A stretch of 37,748 nt of DNA from a virus. The position numbers and the translations under genes were made by a program. Location: positions 1 through 37,748 of the IMG/VR virus record IMGVR_UViG_3300028829_000356; one strand, written 5' to 3'. The notes below the pieces were generated by a model that saw only the letters and a list, made by a program, of their open reading frames with translations, was not told the origin of the DNA and did not search any database. Numbering within the stretch: position 1 is the first letter of the stretch; the number at the start of each line of letters is the position of its first letter. Positions 7,640 to 15,931 of the stretch are shown piece by piece.

Positions 7640-8857
7640 ATGTTTAGTTTTAAAGGATTTACAACACAAGATAGAAATACACATTTAGAACACCTAGAAG
7701 ACGATATAATAAATCGTGGAACAAAGGGTGGAGAAAATGCGTTAAACTTTTTAAGATCGGTGAGAGATATGCTCGCTGGTTCTTCAAATAAAAAAGTTAA
7801 TATGACAGTTAAATGGGATGGCGCTCCAGCTATCATCTGTGGTATTAATCCAGAAAATGGCAAATTCTTTGTCGGCACAAAATCAGTATTCAATAAAAAT
7901 CCTAAAGTAAATTACACTAACGCAGATATAAGTAAAAATCACTCTGGCGAATTAGCGTCTAAATTATCAATCGCATTAAAAGAATTAAAACGTCTAGGTA
8001 TTAAAGGTGTATTACAAGGTGACTTTCTATTCGCACAATCAGATTTAAAAAAGATTAGTTTAGATGGAGAAGATATGATTTCATTTACACCTAATACAAT
8101 TACATATGCTGTTCAATCTTCATCTGCTGTAGGCAGACAGATTAGTAGAGCAAGAATGGGAATTGTTTTTCACACAAAATATTCAGGTAAGACTTTAGAT
8201 AGTATGACTGCTGGATTTGGTACAGTTAGAGGTAGAGCAACTAATGTATTTCTAGCGAGTGCTGGTTACAAAGATGTATCTGGTTCTGCGAAACTTACAA
8301 GAAACGAACTAGCACAATTCAACGCAAAATTAAGAATGGCAGAAGGTTCATTATCAAAGGCAGCACCTTTGTTAGATGAAATGAGTAAGTCTTCTGCTGA
8401 TGGTTTAGGTGTAGGGTTTAGATTAAAAACTTTCTTCAATCATCACATAAGAGGATCGCAAGGTCATATGGCTAAAGTTAGAACTCTAGTAGATATGTTT
8501 AGAGATTACTATATCAATATTGTTCAAGCAGAGATTGATAGTAAGAAGACAGATAAAGGAAAACAAAAGTATAAAGATATACTAGCAACAAATTTAAAAT
8601 TTATAGATAGAAATAAGAATGCTTTAGTAATGGCTGTTGCATCTCACGTTACTTTACAAAATGCGAAAGACTTTTTGATTAAGAAGATGAGTGAGATACA
8701 AAGCATAGGACATTTTTTAAAAACTTCTACAGGTTATAAAGTTACAAGTCCAGAAGGATATGTAGCCGTAGATAAAGTAGCAGGAGCAATCAAGTTAGTT
8801 GATAGAATGGAATTCAGTAGAGCTAACTTTACAATGCCAAAAGGATGGAGTAATTAA
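7640..8857 (+). CDS. KxDG-motif protein, possible ligase-like covalent nucleotidyltransferase
   Basis: A 405-residue conserved phage protein of a family I know only as uncharacterised in marine T4-like phages. What catches the eye is VKWDGAPAI with Lys58-Trp-Asp-Gly61, matching motif I (KxDG) of the DNA/RNA ligase and capping-enzyme superfamily. After it come GKFFVGTKS, then VLQGDFLF (about 124-131), resembling motif III, and GIVFHTKYSG (about 174-183), which could be motif IV. That order and spacing are plausible for a ligase core, but motifs V and VI are not obvious. The N-terminus (MFSFKGF) resembles capsid-targeting peptides of the neighbouring genes. It follows the late promoter at 7570 and a GAGAGA ribosome-binding site, and abuts the next gene at TAATG. 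Confidence 0.8.
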   Translation: MFSFKGFTTQDRNTHLEHLEDDIINRGTKGGENALNFLRSVRDMLAGSSNKKVNMTVKWDGAPAIICGINPENGKFFVGTKSVFNKNPKVNYTNADISKNHSGELASKLSIALKELKRLGIKGVLQGDFLFAQSDLKKISLDGEDMISFTPNTITYAVQSSSAVGRQISRARMGIVFHTKYSGKTLDSMTAGFGTVRGRATNVFLASAGYKDVSGSAKLTRNELAQFNAKLRMAEGSLSKAAPLLDEMSKSSADGLGVGFRLKTFFNHHIRGSQGHMAKVRTLVDMFRDYYINIVQAEIDSKKTDKGKQKYKDILATNLKFIDRNKNALVMAVASHVTLQNAKDFLIKKMSEIQSIGHFLKTSTGYKVTSPEGYVAVDKVAGAIKLVDRMEFSRANFTMPKGWSN

Positions 8858-9204
8858 TGACAAAGACATTTAAACAATTTGAAGATTATGATATACAGTG
8901 TGAAGAAGTAATATTCGAACACGAAAGTGAGCCTTTACAAGAGGCAGAGTATCAAGGTAAGACAGTAAAATTAAACGACCCAGTTAGAGGTGGTTCTAAA
9001 AAGTTTTATGTGTATGTAAAAGATGGCGACAAGGTTAAGAAAGTATCATTTGGTGATACAACTGGTCTATCTATTAAGAGAGATAACCCAGCGAGAAGAA
9101 AGTCATTTAGAGCAAGACACAATTGCGCTGATCCAGGACCAAAAACTATGGCGAGATATTGGTCGTGTTATCAATGGAGAGCTGGAGCGAAAGTAAACGA
9201 TTAA
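8857..9204 (+). CDS. Small Cys/Arg-rich protein with capsid-targeting-like N-terminus
   Basis: Unknown function, 115 residues, two parts. The N-terminus MTKTFKQFEDYD resembles the T4 head-targeting peptide, and an LQE-A site (EPLQEAEYQG, about residues 27-36) fits the known gp21 protease consensus (L/I)xE|A/G. The C-terminal domain (about 33-115) has GGSKKFYVYVKDGDKVKKVS, RDNPARRKSFRARHNC and ARYWSCYQWR, with two cysteines that could bind metal or pair. I recall this C-terminal domain from other phage proteins but cannot name its function. Start overlaps the preceding stop and end overlaps the next start (both TAATG). Confidence 0.8.
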   Translation: MTKTFKQFEDYDIQCEEVIFEHESEPLQEAEYQGKTVKLNDPVRGGSKKFYVYVKDGDKVKKVSFGDTTGLSIKRDNPARRKSFRARHNCADPGPKTMARYWSCYQWRAGAKVND

Positions 9205-9887
9205 TGAAAAAACTAAATCAAATATTGCGAGAGGGTGTTTACGACCCAGGTATATTTAAAGCTTTCTTTTTAGCTGGTGGGCCTGGAAGTGGTAAGTCAT
9301 TTGTAACGGCTGGGGCCTTTGGTGGCACTGGTTTAAAACTTGTGAACTCTGACGCTTCATTTGAAAGAGGTTTAAGAAAAGGTAATCTATCATTAAAGAT
9401 GCCTGACGAAGAAGAATATTTTAGAAACATTGTAAGAGCTAAAGCAAAGATGACTACTGCTACTCAATTAGATACTTACATACAAGGTAGATTAGGTTTA
9501 GTCATAGACGCAACTGGTAGAGATAAAAGTGTTATTAATAATCAAAAGAAACAATTAGACCTTATAGGTTATGATAGTTATATGATTTTTGTTAATACAA
9601 GTTTAGAAGTAGCGTTAGAAAGAAATAAGAATAGACCTAGAACTGTACCAGATTATGTCGTACAGAATAGTTGGAATCAGGTACAATCTAACATTGGTCA
9701 GTTTCAAAGAATTTTTAGTCCTGGTAGAATGTTAATTGTAGATAACAATAGAAGTGAAAAAGAATTAGTAACACTAACACTTAACACAGCTGCGAGATAT
9801 ATACGAAGTCAATTAAGAGCTAGTCCTCAAAATCTAACAGCGAAACAGTGGATAGCAAACGAATTAAAAGCTAAAAAAAGAATATGA
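9204..9887 (+). CDS. P-loop kinase (zeta-toxin / polynucleotide-kinase-like)
   Basis: A 227-residue P-loop phosphotransferase. Walker A is GGPGSGKS (residues 25-32), followed by LVNSDASFERGLRK, a helical linker, Walker B-like GLVIDATGRD, and a lid region VALERNKNRPRTVPDYVV. This layout matches the zeta toxin and polynucleotide/AAA-kinase group; the substrate could be a nucleic-acid 5' end, a sugar nucleotide or another small molecule. The ATG at 9204 is preferred to one 45 bases upstream because it overlaps the previous stop (TAATG) and gives an N-terminus MKKLNQILREG like the capsid-targeting peptides next door (LRE-G fits a gp21 cleavage site). It overlaps the 908-residue gene by 4 bases. 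Confidence 0.85.
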   Translation: MKKLNQILREGVYDPGIFKAFFLAGGPGSGKSFVTAGAFGGTGLKLVNSDASFERGLRKGNLSLKMPDEEEYFRNIVRAKAKMTTATQLDTYIQGRLGLVIDATGRDKSVINNQKKQLDLIGYDSYMIFVNTSLEVALERNKNRPRTVPDYVVQNSWNQVQSNIGQFQRIFSPGRMLIVDNNRSEKELVTLTLNTAARYIRSQLRASPQNLTAKQWIANELKAKKRI

Positions 9888-12610
9888 GATTTAAAGATTT
9901 TATAAAGGAAAGTATCATAGATATACCTAGACAAAGATATGCGCCAGGTGTATTTGATGACGCTGATACTAATAATCCAAAATTAAAACCTGTTGTTGTT
10001 AAACTTATCAAAGATCAAATTAAAGAATTTGAGAAGTATCACCCAGTAAAAAAATATTCATTGATTGGTTCTATACTTACAAAAAAATATAGAGACGATG
10101 CTGATTTAGATATGAACATCTTATTTGATGTTCCAGAAAAAGATAGAGAAGAAGTTAGAATAGCATTAGCTAAAAATTTAAGAAATATAAACGGTAAACT
10201 TGTTCCAGGAACTAAACACCCAATTAACTATTATGTAATCACAGACCCAGAGTTAAAGAAAAAGAATGACGCTATGGCTGATGGTGTATTTGATATTGAT
10301 GAGAATGAGTTTGTAAGAAGACCTACCGAAGATACTTTCGACTCTGAAAAATATGAAGCAGACTTCCAAGCAAAAGTAAAAGAAATAGATGTAGTCAAAG
10401 GCGAACTTGCTAGAGATATAATTGATTACGAAGAACTAAAAGGTTTGACAGCAGATGATGTATTGAACTTACAAGCGAGAGTTAATAGTAAACTAGACGA
10501 GATAGAAGACAGTATAGAGGTATTAGTTGATATAGGTGATGATGTAGTCAAACAAAGACAAAGTGCTTTCAATGACGATATGACACCAGAAGAAATTAGA
10601 CAGTTTGGTAAGAAACATAAACTACCTAAAAATATTATTTACAAGTACCTAGAAAAATATCACTACTTAAAATTTTATAAGAAGTGTAAAGATATTTTAG
10701 AAGATGGTAAAGTTACAGATAAAGAAATTGATAGTTTAAAAACTGAAGCAAATAATGGTCCACCAAGGGTTATGGCATTTACATTTGGTAGATTTAATCC
10801 ACCAACAATAGGTCATCAAAAGTTGATGGACAAAGTTAAAACACAAGCTAGAGATTACAAAATTTATTTAAGTAGAAGTGAAGACCCTAAAAAGAATCCA
10901 CTAGACGTTAGATATAAAGAAAGATTAATGAAACAAATGTTTCGTTCTCATAGTAGAAACATAGAGATCAATCCATCAAACAATGTATTAGATATTTTAG
11001 TAAAACTATATGATGATTACAATAGAGTTGTTATGGTTGTTGGTAGTGATAGAGTTAGAGAGTTTGATACTTTACTAAAGAGATATAACAATGTAAAATC
11101 CAGACACGGATACTATTACTTTGAAGATATAAAAGTTGTATCTGCTGGAGCTCGTGATCCTGATGCCGAAGGCGCAGAAGGTATGAGTGCTAGTAAGATG
11201 AGAGCCGCGGCTGCTAAAGGTGACCTAGAAGCATTTAAAAAAGGATTACCTGGAAGTAGTAGAGGCACTAATGATGCTGAAACAATTATGAAAAATGTTA
11301 GAGTAGGTATGAAACTTCCCTCTAGTTATAAAATGGAAAATTACAAACCAATACCAACAGTTAAAGGGTTTGAACAAGAACAAGTAAGAGATTTATATGT
11401 TAGAGATATGATTTTTAACATTAACGATAAAGTAGATTATATAAAAGAAGATGTACAAGGTATAGTAAAAAGACGAGGTACTAACTATATCGTAATAGAA
11501 GATAATAATAACAATTTACACAAAGCATGGATATGGGATTGTCTTCCTGTAGCCGCAGATAGAGAAATAGAAGTAAGAGAATATGATACAAATATAGACT
11601 ATGGCTTTGAAGCAGTATCAGAAATGAAAGAAAATAAGATATCACAATCTGAAATAAATAATTTAGAAAGATTTGCTGATAGAATACTTAATAAGTATGG
11701 TGTTGATGTAGAATTTACAAGACACTTTGTTGATAGATTGAATGACACTAGAAACAATCCATCAATCAAAGTTGCTGAATTACAAAAGTTTTTTAAGAAA
11801 ATACAAAGAAATAAAGCACGTAATATTGTAAAACAGAATGATCAAACGGATGCTGTATTAAAAGATATGGAAACAAATCTAAACTTACCTGTAAAGATTA
11901 TTAAAAAAGGTAACGAATTCGAGGTAATCAATAAAACAATTATGAGAAAAAAAAATTTCCACGTAGGTTCTAGTAAAACCATTAGATACGAAGATAAAAC
12001 ACAACAGGATAAAGATGTCGAAAAGAAAGACGGAACACAACCTAAAAAATACTACTCTGGATTATCAAAAGATGTCAAAGATAAAAGAGCAGATTACTTC
12101 AAAAAGAACGATAGTAATAAACCAGCGCCAGGTGACGCAGATGCTAAAACGGAACCGTCTAAGCATACTAAAAAGTTTAGACAAATGTATGGTGAAACAA
12201 AGAAAGATTTACAAGACGCTTGTTGGGTAGGTTACAAACAAGTGGGTATGAAGAAGAAGGGTAATAAACAAGTACCTAACTGTGTACCAGAGAGTATGAG
12301 TTTAGAAGACGCACAACAAGTTGAGGGTTATGTATCAGAATCTTATGAGATAGGCGCTGATTATGCTAATCACACTAAAGAAATGACACCAGGACAAACA
12401 CCAAACGCCCCAGCAGTTGACGCTAAACAAAGAGGACCACAAGAATATAGTAAATTTAAACTAGATATTGAGACAAATGAAGTAAAAGAAAAAGATGTAA
12501 AAGAATGGGCAATGTCGGATTCTGTTTTAGATAAATATAAGGAAAGATACAAAGAATTATGGCGAGAAAAACTAGACGAAGTGGTGAAACGAATGATGGA
12601 CAAGATTTAG
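9884..12610 (+). CDS. Multidomain protein: Pol-beta-type nucleotidyltransferase + NMN adenylyltransferase-like
   Basis: A 908-residue chimaera. The N-terminus MRFKDFIKES is capsid-targeting-like. Next is a Pol-beta-superfamily nucleotidyltransferase: IGS (61-63) then DDADLD with Asp74 and Asp76. After an acidic helical linker comes a nucleotidylyltransferase of the NMNAT/cytidylyltransferase fold: AFTFGRFNPPTIGH with T308-x-G-H311, VVMVVGSDRVREF, and the SASKMR signature at 435-440. A small SH3-like beta domain follows (about 525-560), then an alpha/beta segment HFVDRLNDTRNNPSIKV (about 610-695), a lysine-rich linker, and a motif ACWVGYKQVGMKKKGNKQV with a second Cys, which I know from many T4-like cyanophage proteins. 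Both catalytic domains keep key residues. It could act in NAD or cofactor metabolism or RNA end processing. It may also be a polyprotein cut by the prohead protease. Confidence 0.85.
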   Translation: MRFKDFIKESIIDIPRQRYAPGVFDDADTNNPKLKPVVVKLIKDQIKEFEKYHPVKKYSLIGSILTKKYRDDADLDMNILFDVPEKDREEVRIALAKNLRNINGKLVPGTKHPINYYVITDPELKKKNDAMADGVFDIDENEFVRRPTEDTFDSEKYEADFQAKVKEIDVVKGELARDIIDYEELKGLTADDVLNLQARVNSKLDEIEDSIEVLVDIGDDVVKQRQSAFNDDMTPEEIRQFGKKHKLPKNIIYKYLEKYHYLKFYKKCKDILEDGKVTDKEIDSLKTEANNGPPRVMAFTFGRFNPPTIGHQKLMDKVKTQARDYKIYLSRSEDPKKNPLDVRYKERLMKQMFRSHSRNIEINPSNNVLDILVKLYDDYNRVVMVVGSDRVREFDTLLKRYNNVKSRHGYYYFEDIKVVSAGARDPDAEGAEGMSASKMRAAAAKGDLEAFKKGLPGSSRGTNDAETIMKNVRVGMKLPSSYKMENYKPIPTVKGFEQEQVRDLYVRDMIFNINDKVDYIKEDVQGIVKRRGTNYIVIEDNNNNLHKAWIWDCLPVAADREIEVREYDTNIDYGFEAVSEMKENKISQSEINNLERFADRILNKYGVDVEFTRHFVDRLNDTRNNPSIKVAELQKFFKKIQRNKARNIVKQNDQTDAVLKDMETNLNLPVKIIKKGNEFEVINKTIMRKKNFHVGSSKTIRYEDKTQQDKDVEKKDGTQPKKYYSGLSKDVKDKRADYFKKNDSNKPAPGDADAKTEPSKHTKKFRQMYGETKKDLQDACWVGYKQVGMKKKGNKQVPNCVPESMSLEDAQQVEGYVSESYEIGADYANHTKEMTPGQTPNAPAVDAKQRGPQEYSKFKLDIETNEVKEKDVKEWAMSDSVLDKYKERYKELWREKLDEVVKRMMDKI

Positions 12611-12612
12611 AG

Positions 12613-12687
12613 ATGGAAAAGTTTATCAAAGATTTGTCAGAAAATACACCAAACGAAGAACAATTTAGGGAGAAAGAAGATGAGTAA
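12613..12687 (+). CDS. Possible 24-residue peptide
   Basis: A short frame MEKFIKDLSENTPNEEQF followed by an acidic end, bridging the 69-base gap between the 908-residue gene and the next one; its stop overlaps the ATG at 12680. Its start echoes the FKxF-x-E N-termini of neighbouring genes (MEKFIKDLSE). It could be a real minigene or only a spacer that keeps ribosomes coupled. Confidence 0.35.
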   Translation: MEKFIKDLSENTPNEEQFREKEDE

Positions 12688-12997
12688 ATCATTTAGACAA
12701 TTTAAAAAAGGCGACTATGGATTATTAGAAGCCAAAGCGAGTGAGACTCATCTGCAGTATCTACGAGCTAAAACAGCGAGAAACGATCACTTTGAAACAA
12801 GAAGATATATCGCTGACAAGATATTAAACGACAAGAAACTAGCAGACGCCTATTCATCACTAGAGAAGATACACAATGACTTTGGTAAATTGATAGGGAA
12901 TGACGCAATAACAATTAGACAAAGATTGGAAACAACTTTGAAAGCTCAATTAAAGAAGAAAGTAATTAATTGGGACAACGTATGGAGCTCACTATAA
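12680..12997 (+). CDS. Small helical protein with capsid-targeting-like N-terminus
   Basis: Unknown function, 105 residues. It begins MSKSFRQFKKGDYGLLEAKA: the FRQF start and the LLE-A site at residues 15-18 match a T4 capsid-targeting peptide followed by a gp21 protease site. The rest is highly charged and helical (AKTARNDHFETRRYIADKIL; SLEKIHNDFGKLIG). A GGGAGAAAGAAG ribosome-binding region precedes the ATG. Its stop overlaps the next start (TAATG). It may be an internal head or prohead-core component, by inference. Confidence 0.75.
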   Translation: MSKSFRQFKKGDYGLLEAKASETHLQYLRAKTARNDHFETRRYIADKILNDKKLADAYSSLEKIHNDFGKLIGNDAITIRQRLETTLKAQLKKKVINWDNVWSSL

Positions 12998-14883
12998 TGA
13001 CATACAGAAAATCAATGTCTGAGGCAATCAGAGAAGTACAAGAATCAACTATCAAACCATATGTCTCAATGTCAATGGGTGGTCAATACAATGTATTAGA
13101 TAAAGATAGTAAAGTGGTTTATTCAACAAGAGATAAAACACTAGCATACGATAAGTTAAAAGAAGAACTACAAGAAACTCCTCAAGGTTTTGCCTTAGTT
13201 TCAAAAGCAAAAGAAATTGCTAAAAAGTTTGCCAACAATATGTCTAAGGCTGTGGCAGAAATAGAAAAATTAGAAAAAGGTTTATCAAATAATTCTTCAG
13301 TAAAAGACGCTTTACAAAAAGCAAATGAAAGTTTAGAAATAGACGAAGAAGTATCTTTACAAGAAGTATCAGATAAACTTAAACTAGCTGTACTAAAGAA
13401 AAAAATTAAACAATACAAAGACAAAGTATTTAAGAAAACTATGTCAACTGTCAAGTCACCATTGTTCGCAGGTTACGAAGAAATGGAAGAGGGTAGAATG
13501 AAAGACATATTTACAGCGGACCAAGAAGGTAAGAGTGCTGAAGAAATAGCTAAACTTATGAAGTTACCTTTGAAGACTGTAAAAAATATTCTAGGTGAAG
13601 AAGTATTTGAAGAACAAATTTTAGAATTTACTTCTGATATGATTAAGAGATTACAAAAATCATATTCTACAATGCCTAAGAAAATTTCACCAGAACAAGC
13701 GACAGCTCTTTCAAAACATTTAGATAGACTTGACTTGGCTTCATTAAAACAATTAACTAAAGCAAAAATACCATTTGTTACTACACTTGCTAGAAACAAA
13801 GTTTATAAGAAGACAGGTAAGTTTGAAGCAGTTGAAGAGCCTAAAAAAGATGTATCAAAAGAAACAGATACAGATAAGATTAAACTTGCTAAAGAAAAAG
13901 ATACAGACGCATTAGAGAAACAACTAATCGCTGCTCAAGGTCAAATCAATATTCTAAAAACAAAATTAGAAAACGAAAAGAATAAAGTTGTTAAACCTGA
14001 GCCAAATCCAAAGACTGGCGAAGTACCATTAACAGTTGGTGTTGCTTACAAACACTTCAAAGATGATGAAGATAAAGAAAAAAAAGAAGTTAAAAAAGAA
14101 GAAACAATTAATGAGTTTAAAAAGATGACTGTTACTTTTAAAAATATGAATGATATGTCAAAGGCTTCAACTGATTTAGCAAAACAAGGTTTCACTATTA
14201 ATGCTAAAGGTACTGTTATGAAAGTTGATGGTAAAGGTGATGACCTTAATAAGTACGCTACAGACCTTAAAAACTTTTATGGTGCAAAAATTGTAGCAGA
14301 GGAAAATTTAAAAGAGTTATCAAAGGCAGAAAGAGATAAAAGAATACAAAGAGCAAAAGATATGATTAAGTATTATGACGCTCAAAAGAAAGCTGCTCTT
14401 AAAGGTCCTAATAAAGCTTTAGCAAAGAAGATGTTAAAGAATGATAGTGAAGATGAACCAAGAGAAAAGAAGAAAGAAACTCCACCTTTGGATACAACGG
14501 GTGTAGTTGAGATGGCTAAAGATTCATCTGCTCACGCTATTGGTATGTCTCAAGCGATGAAGTCAACAGGTGACAAACCACCTTTAGATAAATCGACTAT
14601 AAAAAAAGGACATAAGATTGCTAAAGCAATTTTAAACACAGAAGAAAAAAGAGTATATGTTGAGTCAATGGCAGGATTAAGAAAAAAGGCTGACAAGTCT
14701 GGTATGTCATATTCAATATTAAAAAAAGTTTTCGATAGAGGTATGGCTGCTTGGAAAAGTGGACATAGACCTGGCGCAAGTCAACAACAGTGGGCTTACG
14801 CTAGAGTAAACTCTTTCATAACAAAATCCTCAGGTACCTGGGGTGGCGCTGACAAAGATTTAGCGAAACAAGTAAAAGGATAA
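12997..14883 (+). CDS. Large lysine-rich protein with DUF5824-like C-terminus
   Basis: A 628-residue, very lysine/glutamate-rich protein with long predicted helices and coiled coils, as in scaffold or internal head proteins. The ATG at 12997 (TAATG with the previous gene) gives MTYRKSMSEAIREVQES, again like a capsid-targeting peptide; a start 27 bases upstream is possible but loses this. An RLQKSYSTMPKKISPEQATALSK segment lies near residue 210. The C-terminal domain (about 555-628) contains GMSYSILKKVFDRGMAAW and HRPGASQQQWAYARV, the signature of a phage domain I recall as DUF5824; function unknown. LxE sites such as SLQE and ILEF are scattered through it, so proteolytic maturation is possible. 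Confidence 0.82.
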   Translation: MTYRKSMSEAIREVQESTIKPYVSMSMGGQYNVLDKDSKVVYSTRDKTLAYDKLKEELQETPQGFALVSKAKEIAKKFANNMSKAVAEIEKLEKGLSNNSSVKDALQKANESLEIDEEVSLQEVSDKLKLAVLKKKIKQYKDKVFKKTMSTVKSPLFAGYEEMEEGRMKDIFTADQEGKSAEEIAKLMKLPLKTVKNILGEEVFEEQILEFTSDMIKRLQKSYSTMPKKISPEQATALSKHLDRLDLASLKQLTKAKIPFVTTLARNKVYKKTGKFEAVEEPKKDVSKETDTDKIKLAKEKDTDALEKQLIAAQGQINILKTKLENEKNKVVKPEPNPKTGEVPLTVGVAYKHFKDDEDKEKKEVKKEETINEFKKMTVTFKNMNDMSKASTDLAKQGFTINAKGTVMKVDGKGDDLNKYATDLKNFYGAKIVAEENLKELSKAERDKRIQRAKDMIKYYDAQKKAALKGPNKALAKKMLKNDSEDEPREKKKETPPLDTTGVVEMAKDSSAHAIGMSQAMKSTGDKPPLDKSTIKKGHKIAKAILNTEEKRVYVESMAGLRKKADKSGMSYSILKKVFDRGMAAWKSGHRPGASQQQWAYARVNSFITKSSGTWGGADKDLAKQVKG

Positions 14884-14888
14884 AAACA

Positions 14889-15290
14889 ATGAGTTATTTA
14901 AAACACAAACCAGGTAGCATAGAAGAATTAATGGCGAATGAAGCATCAAAATTAAACGATAATGCTTACCAAGATATGTTCAAAAAAGAACTAGACAAAG
15001 CTGGTAAAGGTATCGGCGGTATGTCACCAAAAGAAAAAAAAGATTTCTTTAATAAAATTGACGACAAGTATAAAGCAAAGACTGAAGAATTATCAGCAGG
15101 TCAAAAGAAATTACCAGACGCTTTGAAAAAAGTAATAATGAAAAAGATGAGTGGTAAAGACGAAGCGAATGACGTTGATAATGGTGATGAAAAACACCCT
15201 ACATCTGCGAAACAAGTTAAGAGAGTTGCTGATTCAGGATCAAAATTGACAAAAGTTGAAACTGAACCTAAAGCGGATTTCAAAAACTAG
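14889..15290 (+). CDS. Charged hypothetical protein, possible prohead component
   Basis: Unknown function, 133 residues, rich in Lys, Asp and Glu. It starts MSYLKHKPGSIEELMANEASK, an opening I associate with hypothetical proteins of marine T4-like phages, then helical KKEKKDFFNKIDDKYKAKTEE-type sequence and a disordered C-terminus. It has no signal peptide or membrane segment. It lies 5 bases after the preceding gene and closes the capsid-type cassette; the following gene has its own promoter. Confidence 0.75.
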   Translation: MSYLKHKPGSIEELMANEASKLNDNAYQDMFKKELDKAGKGIGGMSPKEKKDFFNKIDDKYKAKTEELSAGQKKLPDALKKVIMKKMSGKDEANDVDNGDEKHPTSAKQVKRVADSGSKLTKVETEPKADFKN

Positions 15291-15320
15291 AACAAACCAA
15301 GAACATAGACCATTTTTTAG

Positions 15321-15349
15321 TTGACAAAAGACTAAAAGTATGGTATATT
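15321..15349 (+). promoter_or_regulatory. Sigma70-type promoter giving a near-leaderless mRNA
   Basis: TTGACA (15321-15326), 17-base spacer, TATATT (15344-15349). The expected transcription start (about 15356) falls only a few bases before the ATG at 15359, so there is no room for a ribosome-binding site. Confidence 0.8.
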
Positions 15350-15358
15350 AATGTATAT

Positions 15359-15856
15359 ATGAAAAAAGAATTACCAAGAATATACCTAGACATGGACGGC
15401 GTTCTATGTGATTTCGGAAAACAAATTGAAAAGGCGACAGGTAAGTCTAAGGCCGAATGGTTGAAGATACCTAGTAGTAGAAAATGGGATACTGTATTAG
15501 ACTATCCTAATTTCTGGGCTAACATGCCTTGGCTAGGTCAAGGTAAAGTCATGTATAACTTTGTTAAGAAATACAATCCTCATATTCTATCAGCGTATAT
15601 GGAAAAGACCCATGACCCAAATTGTATCCCTGGTAAATCAGCGTGGGTTAGAAAGAACTTGGGTATGTCAGGTGGTAGAGTTAATCTAGTAAGAAGACGA
15701 GAGAAACAAAACTTTGCTACAAATCAAGGACAACCTTGTATTCTTATAGATGATTACGACAAAAACACGTCACAATTCACGGCTAGAGGTGGTATAGGTA
15801 TCACTTTCAGATCAGCCTCTCAAACAATATCTCAGCTTAAAAAACTAGGCTTCTAA
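15359..15856 (+). CDS. HAD-family 5'-nucleotidase-like hydrolase
   Basis: A 165-residue haloacid-dehalogenase-fold phosphatase, most like 5'(3')-deoxyribonucleotidases. Motif I is YLDMDGVLCDF with nucleophile Asp11 and acid/base Asp13; the C-terminal part has PCILIDDYDKNTSQF, the motif IV acidic pair, preceded by a VNLVRRREKQNFA segment likely to carry the motif III lysine. A nucleotide-pool role alongside NrdA/NrdB is likely. It has its own consensus promoter, with the start codon almost at the transcription start, so the message appears leaderless. This makes it an early-type gene placed between late cassettes. Confidence 0.88.
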   Translation: MKKELPRIYLDMDGVLCDFGKQIEKATGKSKAEWLKIPSSRKWDTVLDYPNFWANMPWLGQGKVMYNFVKKYNPHILSAYMEKTHDPNCIPGKSAWVRKNLGMSGGRVNLVRRREKQNFATNQGQPCILIDDYDKNTSQFTARGGIGITFRSASQTISQLKKLGF

Positions 15857-15859
15857 TCT

Positions 15860-15867
15860 TATAAATA
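15860..15867 (+). promoter_or_regulatory. T4-type late promoter (TATAAATA)
   Basis: Exact TATAAATA just after the HAD gene, followed by a 65-base leader containing an AGTCG/CGACT inverted repeat and an AAAGGAGAGA ribosome-binding site before the virion-type gene at 15932. Confidence 0.75.
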
Positions 15868-15931
15868 TATACGTTAATTAACAATCAAACAGTCGTAGAT
15901 TTAAAGCGACTAGATTTTAAAGGAGAGACAT

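Noticed and set aside
7599-7688. 29-residue frame between the late promoter and the gene at 7640
   Set aside because: It overlaps the N-terminus of a well-supported gene in another frame and has no ribosome-binding site.
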